From: Pigmentiphaga sp. H8 | Lineage (GTDB): Bacteria; Pseudomonadota; Gammaproteobacteria; Burkholderiales; Burkholderiaceae_B | Direction of reading: 5' to 3' | Assembly (NCBI RefSeq): GCF_003854895.1 | Contig: NZ_CP033966.1 | Coordinates: 1,860,001-1,924,000 of the forward strand | DNA length: 64,000 nucleotides | Part shown: positions 42,413 to 51,904 of the stretch, piece by piece | Layout: every line of letters begins with the position of its first letter | Position numbering within the stretch: the stretch's first letter is position 1 | The notes under the pieces: generated by a model | What the model saw: only the letters and a program-made list of their open reading frames with translations | What the model was told of the DNA's origin: nothing | Databases searched by the model: none | Program-made: the position numbers and the translations under genes

Positions 42413-43315
42413 TCAGGCGGACGAGGGCACGAAGAACACTTCGCTTTGCGCCGTCTTCAGGCGCGCCGACGGCGGCGGCGAGATGCCCCACTGGTCCACG
42501 CGTCCCGGCGGCCATTTCCAGTCGTCGGGGCTGCCGGCGACGTAGTCGTCGTCGATCTGTTCCACTTCCGCCGTGTATTCGATCACTTCGCCGAACGGGC
42601 CGATGAAATAGTTGAAGGCGTTGTCGCCGGGGCCGTGGCGGCCCGGGCCCCATTCGATCGCGTAGCCGGCGTCCTTCATCCGGCCGCCGCCGCGCATGAC
42701 CGACTCCAGGTCCGGCATGACGAAGGCGATGTGATTCAGCGCGTTGTTGTCGGTGATCCCCACCGCGATCGTGTGGTGGTCGGCATTGCAGTTCATGAAT
42801 GCCATGATGCGGGTGAGGTCGGCCAGCCGGAAGTCCAGCGCCTGCTCGAAGAAGCGCCGGGTGGCGGCGACGTCGGCGCTGTTGAGCACCGCGTGCGCGA
42901 GGCGCACGGGCCGGTCGGGCACGTCGTCCGCCTGGGCATGCCGGGCATCGCCGGTCACGACCTGGATCAGCCTGCCGTCGGGGTCGCGCAGCAGCAGTCC
43001 GCGGCCGCCGGCCGGGTCGGCCACGGGGCCGACAGGGGCCGCCAGCGTTCCGCCCGCTTCGATGCCGGCGCGGGCGATCGCGTGCAGGGCGTCCTCGCCA
43101 TGCGCCCGCAGCGTGACGTGGCGGATGGCCGTGCGCGGGCCGCGGTGCAGCGCCAGCAGGTGGTGGTCCGGGCCGGTGCCGCGGAAATACAGGGCGTCGG
43201 GCTCGCGGACGACGACGTCCAGGTGCCAGATGCGGGTGTAGAAGTCTTCCGCCTTGTCGAGGTCGGGGACTTCCAGGGCCACGCTGCGCAGCCCTTGTAT
43301 GGTGGAAGATGCCAT
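42413..43315 (-). CDS. Extradiol ring-cleavage dioxygenase, VOC type I
   Basis: A 300-residue two-domain VOC protein. The N-terminal module begins LRSVALEVPDLDKAEDFYTRIW (about 9-30), and the C-terminal module holds the expected metal ligands: histidine in VRLAHAVLN (about 139), histidine in NHIAFVMP (about 197) and glutamate in GEVIEYTAEVE (about 247). Such enzymes cleave catechols next to a hydroxyl with Fe(II) or Mn(II). It lies between the hydroxylase and the GlcG-like gene. Confidence 0.85.
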   Translation of the reverse strand: MASSTIQGLRSVALEVPDLDKAEDFYTRIWHLDVVVREPDALYFRGTGPDHHLLALHRGPRTAIRHVTLRAHGEDALHAIARAGIEAGGTLAAPVGPVADPAGGRGLLLRDPDGRLIQVVTGDARHAQADDVPDRPVRLAHAVLNSADVAATRRFFEQALDFRLADLTRIMAFMNCNADHHTIAVGITDNNALNHIAFVMPDLESVMRGGGRMKDAGYAIEWGPGRHGPGDNAFNYFIGPFGEVIEYTAEVEQIDDDYVAGSPDDWKWPPGRVDQWGISPPPSARLKTAQSEVFFVPSSA

Positions 43316-43343
43316 GGGTGATTGCTCCGTGATGCGTGCCGCG

Positions 43344-43769
43344 TCAGCCCGCCTGCAGGCCGGCGGCGGTGATGCCGGCGATGCAGATTTCCTCGTCCTC
43401 GTCGCCCGTGCCCCCGCTGGCGCCGGCGGCGCCCAGGATGGCGCCGCCGGTATCGCGGATCAGGATGGCGCCGGTCTGCGGCAGGAAGCGTCCCTGCGCG
43501 GTGGCCGCCAGGGCGACGAAGAAGTTCGGGTTGTCCTTGGCGCGCTGCGCCAGCGCGCGGCTGGAGGCATCCATGCCCACCGCGGCCCAGGCCTTGCCGG
43601 TGGCGACGTCCACGCGGAACATGCTGGCGCCGTCCTGGCGCTGGGCCGACTTCAGATGGCCGGCGTCGTCCAGCACCACCACGGCCATGGGCTTGTAGCC
43701 CTTGCGGGCGGAATGGGCCAGCGCGCCGGCGATGATGGCATTCGCTTGTTCCAGGGTCAGGCCGGACAT
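43344..43769 (-). CDS. GlcG/HbpS family protein (DUF336)
   Basis: A 141-residue protein covering the whole GlcG/HbpS fold: LTLEQANAIIAGALAHSARK, MAVVVLDDAGHLKSAQRQDG and a glycine-rich C-terminal half ending near DEEICIAG. Family members are often encoded beside catabolic dehydrogenases or oxygenases and may bind haem or cobalamin, but their role is unclear. First gene of the aromatic cluster, divergent from a LysR regulator. Confidence 0.88.
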   Translation of the reverse strand: MSGLTLEQANAIIAGALAHSARKGYKPMAVVVLDDAGHLKSAQRQDGASMFRVDVATGKAWAAVGMDASSRALAQRAKDNPNFFVALAATAQGRFLPQTGAILIRDTGGAILGAAGASGGTGDEDEEICIAGITAAGLQAG

Positions 43770-43821
43770 GGGGCGTCTCCGTTGGTATAAGTGATGCGGG
43801 CAGTCTACGGGCCGGGTGAGT

Positions 43822-43867
43822 ATCTATCCAGACGATTGGGCGAATAGTTAAAATCCATGCCATGGAT
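43822..43867. promoter_or_regulatory. Two ATC-N9-GAT LysR boxes in the divergent promoter
   Basis: ATCTATCCAGACGAT (43822-43836) and ATCCATGCCATGGAT (43853-43867) both fit ATC-N9-GAT, the core of NodD-type binding sites. The second has perfect 7-bp arms. Their starts are 31 bp apart, about three helical turns, on the same DNA face. The second overlaps the regulator start codon at 43862, allowing autorepression while activating the divergent cluster. Confidence 0.6.
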
Positions 43868-44761
43868 ATTCGTCATGTAGACCTGAACCTGCTGCGCGTG
43901 TTCGACGCCATGCTGGAGCACCGCAGCGTGTCGCGCGCGGCCGAGGCCATCGGCCTGAGCCAGCCGGCCATGAGCGCGGCCGTGGCCCGCCTGCGCACGC
44001 TGTTCAACGACGCCCTGTTCGTGCGCACCGGGGCGCAGATGCAGCCCACGCCACGCGCGCTGGCGCTGGCCCCGGCGGTGCGCCGCGTCATGGAGACGGT
44101 CAAGAGCGAGATTCTGCAGGCCCATACCTTCGATCCGGCCACCAGCGAACGCACCTTCACGCTGATCACGCCCGACATTGGCGAGATCAACTTCGTTCCC
44201 AAACTGCTGGCGCGCTTCGTCCAGGCCGGCCCCGGGCTGAACCTGCGCACCCTGACCATGCCGCGCCACGCGGCGGCCGAGGCGCTGGAGTCGGGCGAGG
44301 CCGAGCTGGCCATCGGCTATTTTCCCGACCTGCACAAGGCGGGTATGTTCCAGCAACTGCTGTTCCGCAATCCCTACGTCTGCATCGTGCGCCGCGGCCA
44401 TCCGGATGTGGGTGATGCGCTCACGCTCAAGCAATACCTGGCCTTGCCCCATGCGGCGGTCAGGCCGGGGCGGGAACACCTGTTCGAGGAATATCTTCAG
44501 CGCAAGGGGCTACGGCGCAGGATTCTGCTGGAGACCTCGCATTTCACCAGCCTGCTGCCCATCATCGAGAGTTCGGACCTGATCGCCACCGTGCCGCACG
44601 ACATGGCCACCGTTTGCGTGCAGCACGCCGACATCCGCATGGTGGACGTGCCGCTGAAGGTGCCCACCATCGAAGTCCACCAGTTCTGGCCGCGCCGCTT
44701 CCACAAGGACGCCGGCAACATGTGGCTGCGGGCGCAAGTGCACGAGCTGTTCCGAGAGTAG
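43862..44761 (+). CDS. LysR-family regulator, NodD/NahR-like
   Basis: A 299-residue LysR protein. DLNLLRVFDAMLEHRSVSRA, IGLSQPAMSAAVARLR (about 30-45) and LFNDALFVRTGAQMQPTPRA are characteristic of the NodD/NahR/LinR subgroup, whose effectors are aromatic compounds. The effector domain begins near residue 98 (FTLITPDIGEINFVPKLL). It is divergent from the aromatic cluster it probably activates. A large palindromic repeat follows its stop by 5 bp. Confidence 0.9.
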   Translation: MDIRHVDLNLLRVFDAMLEHRSVSRAAEAIGLSQPAMSAAVARLRTLFNDALFVRTGAQMQPTPRALALAPAVRRVMETVKSEILQAHTFDPATSERTFTLITPDIGEINFVPKLLARFVQAGPGLNLRTLTMPRHAAAEALESGEAELAIGYFPDLHKAGMFQQLLFRNPYVCIVRRGHPDVGDALTLKQYLALPHAAVRPGREHLFEEYLQRKGLRRRILLETSHFTSLLPIIESSDLIATVPHDMATVCVQHADIRMVDVPLKVPTIEVHQFWPRRFHKDAGNMWLRAQVHELFRE

Positions 44762-44766
44762 AGGTC

Positions 44767-45010
44767 CCCCCCCTACGCCCTTCGGGCGCCCCCCAGGGGG
44801 CGAAACCGGCGGACTGGCAAAGCCAGATCCGCGGTTTCCTGGGTCTAGTTCCTTTATCTTGGGTTGGAGCACCTGTGCTTCGCTGGCTGCCAGCGGTAGC
44901 AACGGTGTGACATACCAAGATAAAGGAACTAGACCCAGGATGCGGTGGATCCGGCTCCGCCGGTCCACCCGCATCGCCCCCTGGGGGGCGCCCGAAGGGC
45001 GTAGGGGGGG
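44767..45010. repeat. 244-bp imperfect palindrome built from two inverted repeat elements
   Basis: Outer arms 44767-44803 and 44974-45010 are perfect 37-bp inverted copies. Inner arms 44837-44862 and 44915-44940 are perfect 26-bp copies starting TCCTGGGTCTAGTTCC. Between them, 44804-44836 and 44941-44973 differ in sequence, but each folds into its own hairpin with compensating base changes. The 52-base loop holds two more hairpins (AGCAC/GTGCT at 44868-44879; CGCTGGC/GCCAGCG at 44881-44895). Each half matches the single element at 48136-48219. It lies between convergent genes. Confidence 0.85.
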
Positions 45011-45017
45011 ACACCCT

Positions 45018-45428
45018 CTACCCTATTGCAGTTCGCAAGTCCTCGGGCAGGGCGATCGATTTGTGCGTGTCCAGCGAGGTGGTGACCAGGGTTTGGACAG
45101 CCGACATCCGTACGACGTCGTCCGTGCCCACGCAGCGCCAGGCCAGCGTGAGCGAGCGGTTGCCAACGCGCGTGACCTCCAGTTCCAGCCATACCTGTTC
45201 GCCGAAGCGGCTGATCGCCCGGAAGTCCGATTCGATGTGCACGGTGGGCATGCCTATCCGCCGCTCGCCCACCAGGCCGTGGTAGCCGCCGGGCAGGATA
45301 GCGTCTATCCAGCTCTCGACCAGGTCGTTGAACAGGATGAAGTACTGCGGATAGAAAATGATGCCGGCCGGGTCGCAGCGCGAGAAGTGGATCTTGTAGG
45401 GCAGCCGGAAGGTGTGCGCGGTTTGCAT
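45018..45428 (-). CDS. Acyl-CoA thioesterase, 4HBT/YbgC-like
   Basis: A 136-residue hot-dog-fold thioesterase. YKIHFSRCDPAGIIFYPQYF (about 11-30) contains the catalytic aspartate and helix typical of 4-hydroxybenzoyl-CoA thioesterase and YbgC. It would hydrolyse an aromatic or short acyl-CoA. ATG 45428 (MQTAHTFRLPYK) starts the domain; a longer frame to 45542 adds only a low-complexity leader overlapping the GNAT gene. Confidence 0.85.
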   Translation of the reverse strand: MQTAHTFRLPYKIHFSRCDPAGIIFYPQYFILFNDLVESWIDAILPGGYHGLVGERRIGMPTVHIESDFRAISRFGEQVWLELEVTRVGNRSLTLAWRCVGTDDVVRMSAVQTLVTTSLDTHKSIALPEDLRTAIG

Positions 45429-45447
45429 GGGAGGCGGGCAGGGCTCG

Positions 45448-45942
45448 TCAGGAAAGGGCGGGCGCGATCGGCTTGCGGAAGCACACGCGATGCTGGCCTG
45501 GGCCGGCATGGTCGAGATGGACGGGGACGCCGTCGACGACACCGGTTCCGGGCGCCAGCTCGAAGCCCATGCGCCGGTGGAAGGCGATCGAGCCCGTATT
45601 GGCGGGCGAGGTGATGCTGTGCACTTCGCGGCAGCCGCGGGCCCGCACGGTATCGAAGAATCGCTCGTACAGCACCCGCCCCAGGCCTGCGGCGCGCAGC
45701 GCCGGGTCGACGCCGACGAAATGGATGTAGGCCACGCCCGCTTCCGACTGCGAGACGAAGCCGATCAGGAAGGCGCGCACTTCCCCGGGCTGGCCAGCAA
45801 CGAAGCTGGTGTCGCGGAAGTGCTCGAAGAACAGGCGCTGCAGCAGGCCGCGCATGGGCCGGCCGCCCCACCAGTCGTCCACCACGGAGGCGATGGGTTC
45901 GTAGTCGTCGATGGAGAGGGGGCGCAGGGATGGGAGCGTCAT
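45448..45942 (-). CDS. GNAT-family N-acetyltransferase
   Basis: A 164-residue acetyltransferase with beta-4 IHFVGVDPALRAAGLGRVLYE (about 75-95), holding the acetyl-CoA pyrophosphate loop R-x-x-G-x-G-like AAGLGR, followed by ITSPANTGSIAFHRRMGF. The acceptor is unknown; the fold is shared by RimI-like and small-molecule acetyltransferases. Starts 7 bp after the RNase G stop on the same strand. Confidence 0.85.
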   Translation of the reverse strand: MTLPSLRPLSIDDYEPIASVVDDWWGGRPMRGLLQRLFFEHFRDTSFVAGQPGEVRAFLIGFVSQSEAGVAYIHFVGVDPALRAAGLGRVLYERFFDTVRARGCREVHSITSPANTGSIAFHRRMGFELAPGTGVVDGVPVHLDHAGPGQHRVCFRKPIAPALS

Positions 45943-45949
45943 GGGGGGA

Positions 45950-47416
<1,467 letters not shown>

Positions 47417-47483
47417 GGAATGTGCCGGTGGCGTGCGCGACTATCCGCAGCTTACCGCGAGTCGGGTGCCGGCGGGGCGGGGA

Positions 47484-48080
47484 TCAGAGCAGGACGATGC
47501 CGGCCAGCCCCAGCAGCCGTGCCGTTTCGTACAGCGGCAGGCCCATCACGCCGGTGAAGCTGCCGGCGATGTGCTGCACGAACACGCCGCCCAGGCCCTG
47601 TATGCCGTAGGCGCCGGCCTTGTCGTAGGGTTCGCCGGTGTCGCAGTAGCGCGCGATGTCGAGCGGCGTCAGTTCGCGAAAGCGTACGCGGGTGATCGAG
47701 ACGTCTTCGTGCAGCGTGCCGCGATGGGCCAGCGCGAGGGCCGTGTGTACTTCGTGCTCGGATCCCGACAGCCGTCCCAGGATGCGCATCGCGTCGTTCC
47801 GGTCGACGGGCTTGCCCAGTACGTCGCCGTCCAGGATGACGGTGGTGTCGGCGGCCAGGACGGGGCGCTCGGCCAGCTTGCGCTGCTTCAGCAGTTCGGC
47901 GCCGGTCAGCGCCTTTTCGCGGGCCGTGCGGCGCACGTAGTCGGCGGCGGGTTCACCGGGCAGCTGCGGTTCGTCGGGGCCGTTCACGGGCGGCGGCAGC
48001 AGCAGTTCGTGCTCGACGCCCAGTTGCGCCAGGAGTTCCCGGCGGCGCGGGCTGCGCGAGGCGAGGTAGATGGGGGGCAT
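47484..48080 (-). CDS. maf: Maf-like nucleoside triphosphate pyrophosphatase
   Basis: A 198-residue house-cleaning NTPase of the dTTP/UTP (YhdE) group. It has LASRSPRRRELLAQLG (about 5-20), VRRTAREKA, LAADTTVILDGDVLGKP with the catalytic aspartate (about 74-90), and GAYGIQGLGGVFV. It removes non-canonical or excess nucleotides. Head of the maf-rng pair. Confidence 0.92.
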   Translation of the reverse strand: MPPIYLASRSPRRRELLAQLGVEHELLLPPPVNGPDEPQLPGEPAADYVRRTAREKALTGAELLKQRKLAERPVLAADTTVILDGDVLGKPVDRNDAMRILGRLSGSEHEVHTALALAHRGTLHEDVSITRVRFRELTPLDIARYCDTGEPYDKAGAYGIQGLGGVFVQHIAGSFTGVMGLPLYETARLLGLAGIVLL

Positions 48081-48135
48081 GTCAGCGCCCCATGGCGCGA
48101 TGCGCCTTTCGTGACGGATGAAGCGGGTGCTGGTT

Positions 48136-48219
48136 GATCCAGGACGCCGCGGATCCGGCTTTGCCGGTCCGCCAGCGTCGCCCCCTTGAGGGGGCCCGCG
48201 TAAGCGGGTAGAGGGTGGG
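48136..48219. repeat. Single copy of the three-hairpin repeat element
   Basis: The element aligns with each half of the 44767-45010 palindrome over about 80 bp. It folds into three successive hairpins: GCGGATCCGGC/GCCGGTCCGC (48149-48172), CCCCC/GGGGG (48181-48194) and CCCGC/GCGGG (48195-48208). The loop sequences differ from the other copies while stems persist. It sits in the gap between rlmH and maf, both leftward. Confidence 0.75.
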
Positions 48220-48226
48220 TTTCATC

Positions 48227-48700
48227 CTAGCCGCCTCGATGATAAGGGTGGTTGGCCAGGATGGACCAGGCCCGGTACAGTTGCTCGGCCAGCAGCACGC
48301 GCACCATGCCGTGCGGCAGCGTCAGGCTGGACAGCCGCAGCATGCCGTGGCAGCGGCGCTTCAGGTCGGGGTCGAGCCCGTCGGGCCCGCCTATCAGCAG
48401 GGCGACGTCCTGGCCGTCGTCGCGCCATTGCTGCATCTGCCTGGACAGGTCCATCGTGGTCAGGTCGCGGCCCCGTTCGTCCAGGGCCAGCCAGCGTCCG
48501 CCGGCGGGCAGGGCGGCTTCGATGCGCCGGGCTTCCAGCGCCTGCATCTGCGCGGCGGTCTTGCCCGTGGTACGCGGTTCCGGCCGCACCTCGCGCAGCT
48601 CGATGGGCAGGTCGGGCGGCATGCGCTTGGCATAGTCCGCGTAGGCCTCGTCCACCCAGCCCGGCATGCGATGCCCCACGGCGATGATGATGAGCTTCAT
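48227..48700 (-). CDS. rlmH: 23S rRNA (pseudouridine1915-N3)-methyltransferase
   Basis: A 157-residue SPOUT enzyme (RlmH/YbeA). It starts MKLIIIAVGHRMPGWVDEAY, has the SAM-knot segment VALLIGGPDGLDPDLKRR (about 101-118) and the C-terminal RVLLAEQLYRAWSILANHPYHR, typical of the family. It modifies 23S rRNA in the 70S ribosome. Part of the rsfS-rlmH-maf order. Confidence 0.95.
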   Translation of the reverse strand: MKLIIIAVGHRMPGWVDEAYADYAKRMPPDLPIELREVRPEPRTTGKTAAQMQALEARRIEAALPAGGRWLALDERGRDLTTMDLSRQMQQWRDDGQDVALLIGGPDGLDPDLKRRCHGMLRLSSLTLPHGMVRVLLAEQLYRAWSILANHPYHRGG

Positions 48701-48719
48701 GCGGGGCCGCCCGGAATGC

Positions 48720-49070
48720 CTATTGGTCCAGCAGCTTCACACGGACCGGTTTGCCGCCCCACACTTCTTCCAGGTTGTAGTACTGGCGGATGGCCGGCTG
48801 CATGATGTGGACGACGATGTCGCCCAGGTCCACCAGCACCCACTCGCCGGTTTCCTCGCCTTCGGTGGCGATGACTTCGCCGCCCAGGGCCTTGATCTTC
48901 TCGCTCACGCTGGAAGCCAGGGCGCGGGTCTGCCGGTTCGAGGTGCCGCTTGCGATGACGACGCGGTCGAACAGGCTGGTGAGGTGGGTGGTGTTCAGCA
49001 CCGTGATGTTCTGCGCCTTGACGTCCTCGAGGGCATCGACGACGGCGCGTTGTAGTTTGCGTATGTCCAT
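48720..49070 (-). CDS. rsfS: Ribosomal silencing factor RsfS
   Basis: A 116-residue RsfS/Iojap protein that binds L14 and blocks subunit joining under starvation. It has VVDALEDVKAQNITVLN, VIASGTSNRQTRALASSV and the highly conserved EGEETGEWVLVDLGDIVVHI (about 72-91). ATG 49070 (MDIRKLQ) is the family start. Between nadD and rlmH. Confidence 0.95.
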   Translation of the reverse strand: MDIRKLQRAVVDALEDVKAQNITVLNTTHLTSLFDRVVIASGTSNRQTRALASSVSEKIKALGGEVIATEGEETGEWVLVDLGDIVVHIMQPAIRQYYNLEEVWGGKPVRVKLLDQ

Positions 49071-49072
49071 AT

Positions 49073-49702
49073 TCAGGCCTGATACAGGCGATGCTGTGTG
49101 ATGTACCGAAGTACGGCGGGGGGAACGAGGCCGTTGACCGATTCGCCGCGGGCCAGCCGCTGCCGGATGCCGGAGCTGGACACCGCCATCTCGGGCATGG
49201 GCAGCCGGTGCAGGGTGCGCCCGTGCCGTGCCAGCTCCGTATGGAGCGCGGCGGGCGGCTCGGGTTCGTTGCCAGGGCGGCCGGCCACCGCGAGATCGGC
49301 CAGCGCGACGATGCCCTGCCATTCATTCCAGGTGCAGAAATTCGCCAATTGGTCCGCCCCCAGGATCCAGACGTAGCGGGCGTCTCCAGCAACCGGCGTA
49401 CCCGTGCCGCCCGCCAGGGCGCGCAGGGTGTCGATGGTGTAGCTGGGGCCGCCACGGTCGATCTCGATCCGGTTCAGGGCCAGGCCGGGCTGGCCGGCGA
49501 TGGCCAGCGCGACCATGTCGGCGCGCTGCTCCGCCGTGGCGGCCAGCGGCTGGCGCTGCCAGGGCGCGGCGGCGGGTATGAGCTGGACCGAAGCCGCGCC
49601 CAGATGGGCGAGCGCGGTGCGGGCCAGGGTCAGGTGCGCTTCGTGGATGGGGTCGAAGCTGCCTCCCAGCAAACCGATGCGCGGTGCCGTGGACGCGCTC
49701 AA
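49073..49702 (-). CDS. nadD: Nicotinate-nucleotide adenylyltransferase
   Basis: A 209-residue NAD-synthesis enzyme joining NaMN and ATP. It has IGLLGGSFDPIHEAHLTLA (nucleotidyltransferase motif with the HxxH histidines, about 9-27), WILGADQLANFCTW and the C-terminal SSSGIRQRL. No ATG is suitable. TTG 49702 overlaps the hemF stop (TTGA) and gives the right N-terminus, so translation is probably coupled. Confidence 0.9.
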   Translation of the reverse strand: MSASTAPRIGLLGGSFDPIHEAHLTLARTALAHLGAASVQLIPAAAPWQRQPLAATAEQRADMVALAIAGQPGLALNRIEIDRGGPSYTIDTLRALAGGTGTPVAGDARYVWILGADQLANFCTWNEWQGIVALADLAVAGRPGNEPEPPAALHTELARHGRTLHRLPMPEMAVSSSGIRQRLARGESVNGLVPPAVLRYITQHRLYQA

Positions 49703-50607
49703 ACCCAGTCCCGGGGGGGCAGCAGTTCGTAGAGGCGAGCCTCGGGCGAACCGGGTTCGGGGTGCCAGTCGTAGCGCCATTGCGCCAGCGGCGGCATGGA
49801 CATCAGGATGGACTCCGTGCGCCCGCCCGATTGCAGGCCGAACAGTGTGCCGCGGTCGAACACCAGGTTGAACTCGACGTAGCGTCCGCGGCGGTAGGCC
49901 TGGAAGTCGCGTTCGCGTTCGCCGTAGGGCAGCGCCAGGCGCTGGCGCACGATGGGCAGGTAGGCTTCCAGGAAGGCATCGCCCACCGAGCGGGTGGCGG
50001 CGAAGGCATGGTCGAAGCCGCCTTCGTTGAAGTCGTCGAAGAAGATGCCGCCCAGGCCCCGCGCTTCCTTGCGGTGCTTGAGGTAGAAGTACTCGTCGCA
50101 CCACTTCTTGAAGCGCGGATGGAGATCGCCGCCGCTGGGGTCGAGCGCGGCCTTGCAGGTGCGGTGGAAATGGACCGCGTCTTCCTCGAAGGGATAATAC
50201 GGAGTGAGGTCCATGCCGCCGCCGAACCAGAACACGTCATCGTCGTCCGAGGCGTGCACGGACTTGGCGATGAAGACGCGCACGTTCATGTGCACGGTGG
50301 GCACGTAAGGATTGCGCGGGTGGATCACCAGCGAGACACCCATGGCTTCCCAGGGGCGTCCGGCCAGTTCGGGGCGATGGGCGCTGGCCGAGGGCGGCAG
50401 CGTGGCGCCGGTTACGTGGCTGAACAGCACGCCGCCGCGTTCGAACACCCGCCCGCCTTCGATCAGCCGGGAGACGCCGCCCCCGCCTTCGGCCCGTTCC
50501 CAGGCGTCCGAGCGAAAGGGGCCGCCTTCGATTTCCTCCAGCCCCTGGACGATGCGGGACTGCAGGCCGGTGAAATAGGCGCGGGTCAGCGCGGTGTCTA
50601 TCTTCAT
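49699..50607 (-). CDS. hemF: Oxygen-dependent coproporphyrinogen III oxidase
   Basis: A 302-residue haem-pathway enzyme. Typical segments are GGGVSRLIEGGRVFERGGVLF, NPYVPTVHMNVRVF, WFGGGMDLTPYYPFEEDAVH (about 126-145), RGLGGIFFDDF and RRGRYVEFNLVFDRGT. It converts coproporphyrinogen III to protoporphyrinogen IX with oxygen. It starts in an ATGA overlap with purD and overlaps nadD at its stop. Confidence 0.96.
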   Translation of the reverse strand: MKIDTALTRAYFTGLQSRIVQGLEEIEGGPFRSDAWERAEGGGGVSRLIEGGRVFERGGVLFSHVTGATLPPSASAHRPELAGRPWEAMGVSLVIHPRNPYVPTVHMNVRVFIAKSVHASDDDDVFWFGGGMDLTPYYPFEEDAVHFHRTCKAALDPSGGDLHPRFKKWCDEYFYLKHRKEARGLGGIFFDDFNEGGFDHAFAATRSVGDAFLEAYLPIVRQRLALPYGERERDFQAYRRGRYVEFNLVFDRGTLFGLQSGGRTESILMSMPPLAQWRYDWHPEPGSPEARLYELLPPRDWV

Positions 50608-51899
50608 GCCGTGCCGGGCTCCGCCGGGGCGTTGCGGCGGGTGATGGCCCGCCAGCCGATGTCGCGGCGGTACTGCGCGCCGTCGAAATGGATGGATTGC
50701 AGCACGTCGTAGGCGCGCTGCTGCGCCAGCCGGGCGGAGTCGCCCAGCGCCGTGACGCACAGCACCCGGCCGCCGCTGGTCCGGACCTCGCCGCCGCTTT
50801 CGGTGGTGCCGGCATGGAATACCATGCTGTCGGGCGTTTCGGCGGGCAGGCCGCGGATGACGTCGCCGGCGCGCGGGGTGCCGGGATAGTTGTGGGCGGC
50901 CATGACCACGCCCAGCGCGGTGCGGCGGTCCCAGTCGATGTTGGCCTGGTCCAGCGTGCCGGCCACCGCGTGCTCGAAGACCTCCAGCAGGTCGCTCTTG
51001 ACGCGCATCATGATGGGCTGCGTTTCCGGATCGCCCATGCGGCAGTTGAATTCCAGCACCTTGATGCCGTTCTGGCCGATCATGAGGCCGGCGTACAGGA
51101 AGCCGGTGAACGGAATGCCGTCCTTGGCCATGCCCTGGATGGTGGGCCAGATGACCTCGCGCATGATGCGGCCATGCAGCTCGGGCGTGACCACCGGGGC
51201 GGGCGAGTAGGCGCCCATGCCGCCGGTGTTGGGGCCTTCGTCGTTGTCCTTGAGGCGTTTGTGGTCCTGGCTGGTGGCCAGCGGCAGCACGTGCTTGCCG
51301 TCGCACAGCACGATGAAACTGGCTTCCTCGCCCTCGAGGCATTCCTCGATCACCACGCGGGCGCCCGCCTGGCCCAGCGTGCCGTCGCCCAGCATGGCGT
51401 CGATCGCGGCGTGGGCTTCCTGGGCCGAGGTGGCAACCACCACGCCCTTGCCGGCGGCCAGGCCGTCGGCCTTGACGACGATGGGCGCGCCTTCCTGGTC
51501 GATGTAGGCGTGCGCCTGCGCCGGGTCGGTGAAGGTCTGGTACTTGGCGGTGGGGATGCCGTGCCGGACCATGAAGGCCTTGGCGAAGTCCTTGGAGCTT
51601 TCCAACTGCGCGGCGGCCTTGGTCGGGCCGAAGATCTTCAGTCCGCGCGCGCGGAAGATGTCCACCACGCCGGCCGCGAGCGGGGCCTCGGGACCGACCA
51701 CCGTCAGGCCTATGCCTTCCTTCTCGACGAAGTCGGCCAGTTGCGTCGGGTCGGTGATGGGGACGTTCTGCAGGTGCGAGGTCAGGGCCGTGCCGCCGTT
51801 GCCGGGGGCGACGAACACCTTCTGGGTCTTCGCGGCTTTGGCCAGTTGCCAGGCCAGGGCGTGTTCGCGGCCGCCGGAGCCGATGACGAGAAGCTTCAT
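50604..51899 (-). CDS. purD: Phosphoribosylamine-glycine ligase
   Basis: A 431-residue ATP-grasp enzyme of de novo purine synthesis. It has MKLLVIGSGGREHALAWQL, VGPEAPLAAGVVDIFRARG, VVKADGLAAGKGVVVA (ATP loop, about 140-155), QDHKRLKDNDEGPNTGGMGA and EFNCRMGDPETQ. It makes GAR from 5-phosphoribosylamine and glycine. Overlaps hemF by 4 bp; yebC lies 5 bp upstream. Confidence 0.96.
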   Translation of the reverse strand: MKLLVIGSGGREHALAWQLAKAAKTQKVFVAPGNGGTALTSHLQNVPITDPTQLADFVEKEGIGLTVVGPEAPLAAGVVDIFRARGLKIFGPTKAAAQLESSKDFAKAFMVRHGIPTAKYQTFTDPAQAHAYIDQEGAPIVVKADGLAAGKGVVVATSAQEAHAAIDAMLGDGTLGQAGARVVIEECLEGEEASFIVLCDGKHVLPLATSQDHKRLKDNDEGPNTGGMGAYSPAPVVTPELHGRIMREVIWPTIQGMAKDGIPFTGFLYAGLMIGQNGIKVLEFNCRMGDPETQPIMMRVKSDLLEVFEHAVAGTLDQANIDWDRRTALGVVMAAHNYPGTPRAGDVIRGLPAETPDSMVFHAGTTESGGEVRTSGGRVLCVTALGDSARLAQQRAYDVLQSIHFDGAQYRRDIGWRAITRRNAPAEPGTA

Positions 51900-51904
51900 G
51901 TGGG

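Noticed and set aside
41306..42606. Long forward frame opposite the MhpA-like hydroxylase
   Set aside because: The hydroxylase on the reverse strand has all FAD motifs; the forward translation has none and is a shadow.
44767..45010. Insertion sequence at the large palindrome
   Set aside because: No transposase gene and no target-site duplication are visible; the arms are hairpin elements, not IS ends around a gene.
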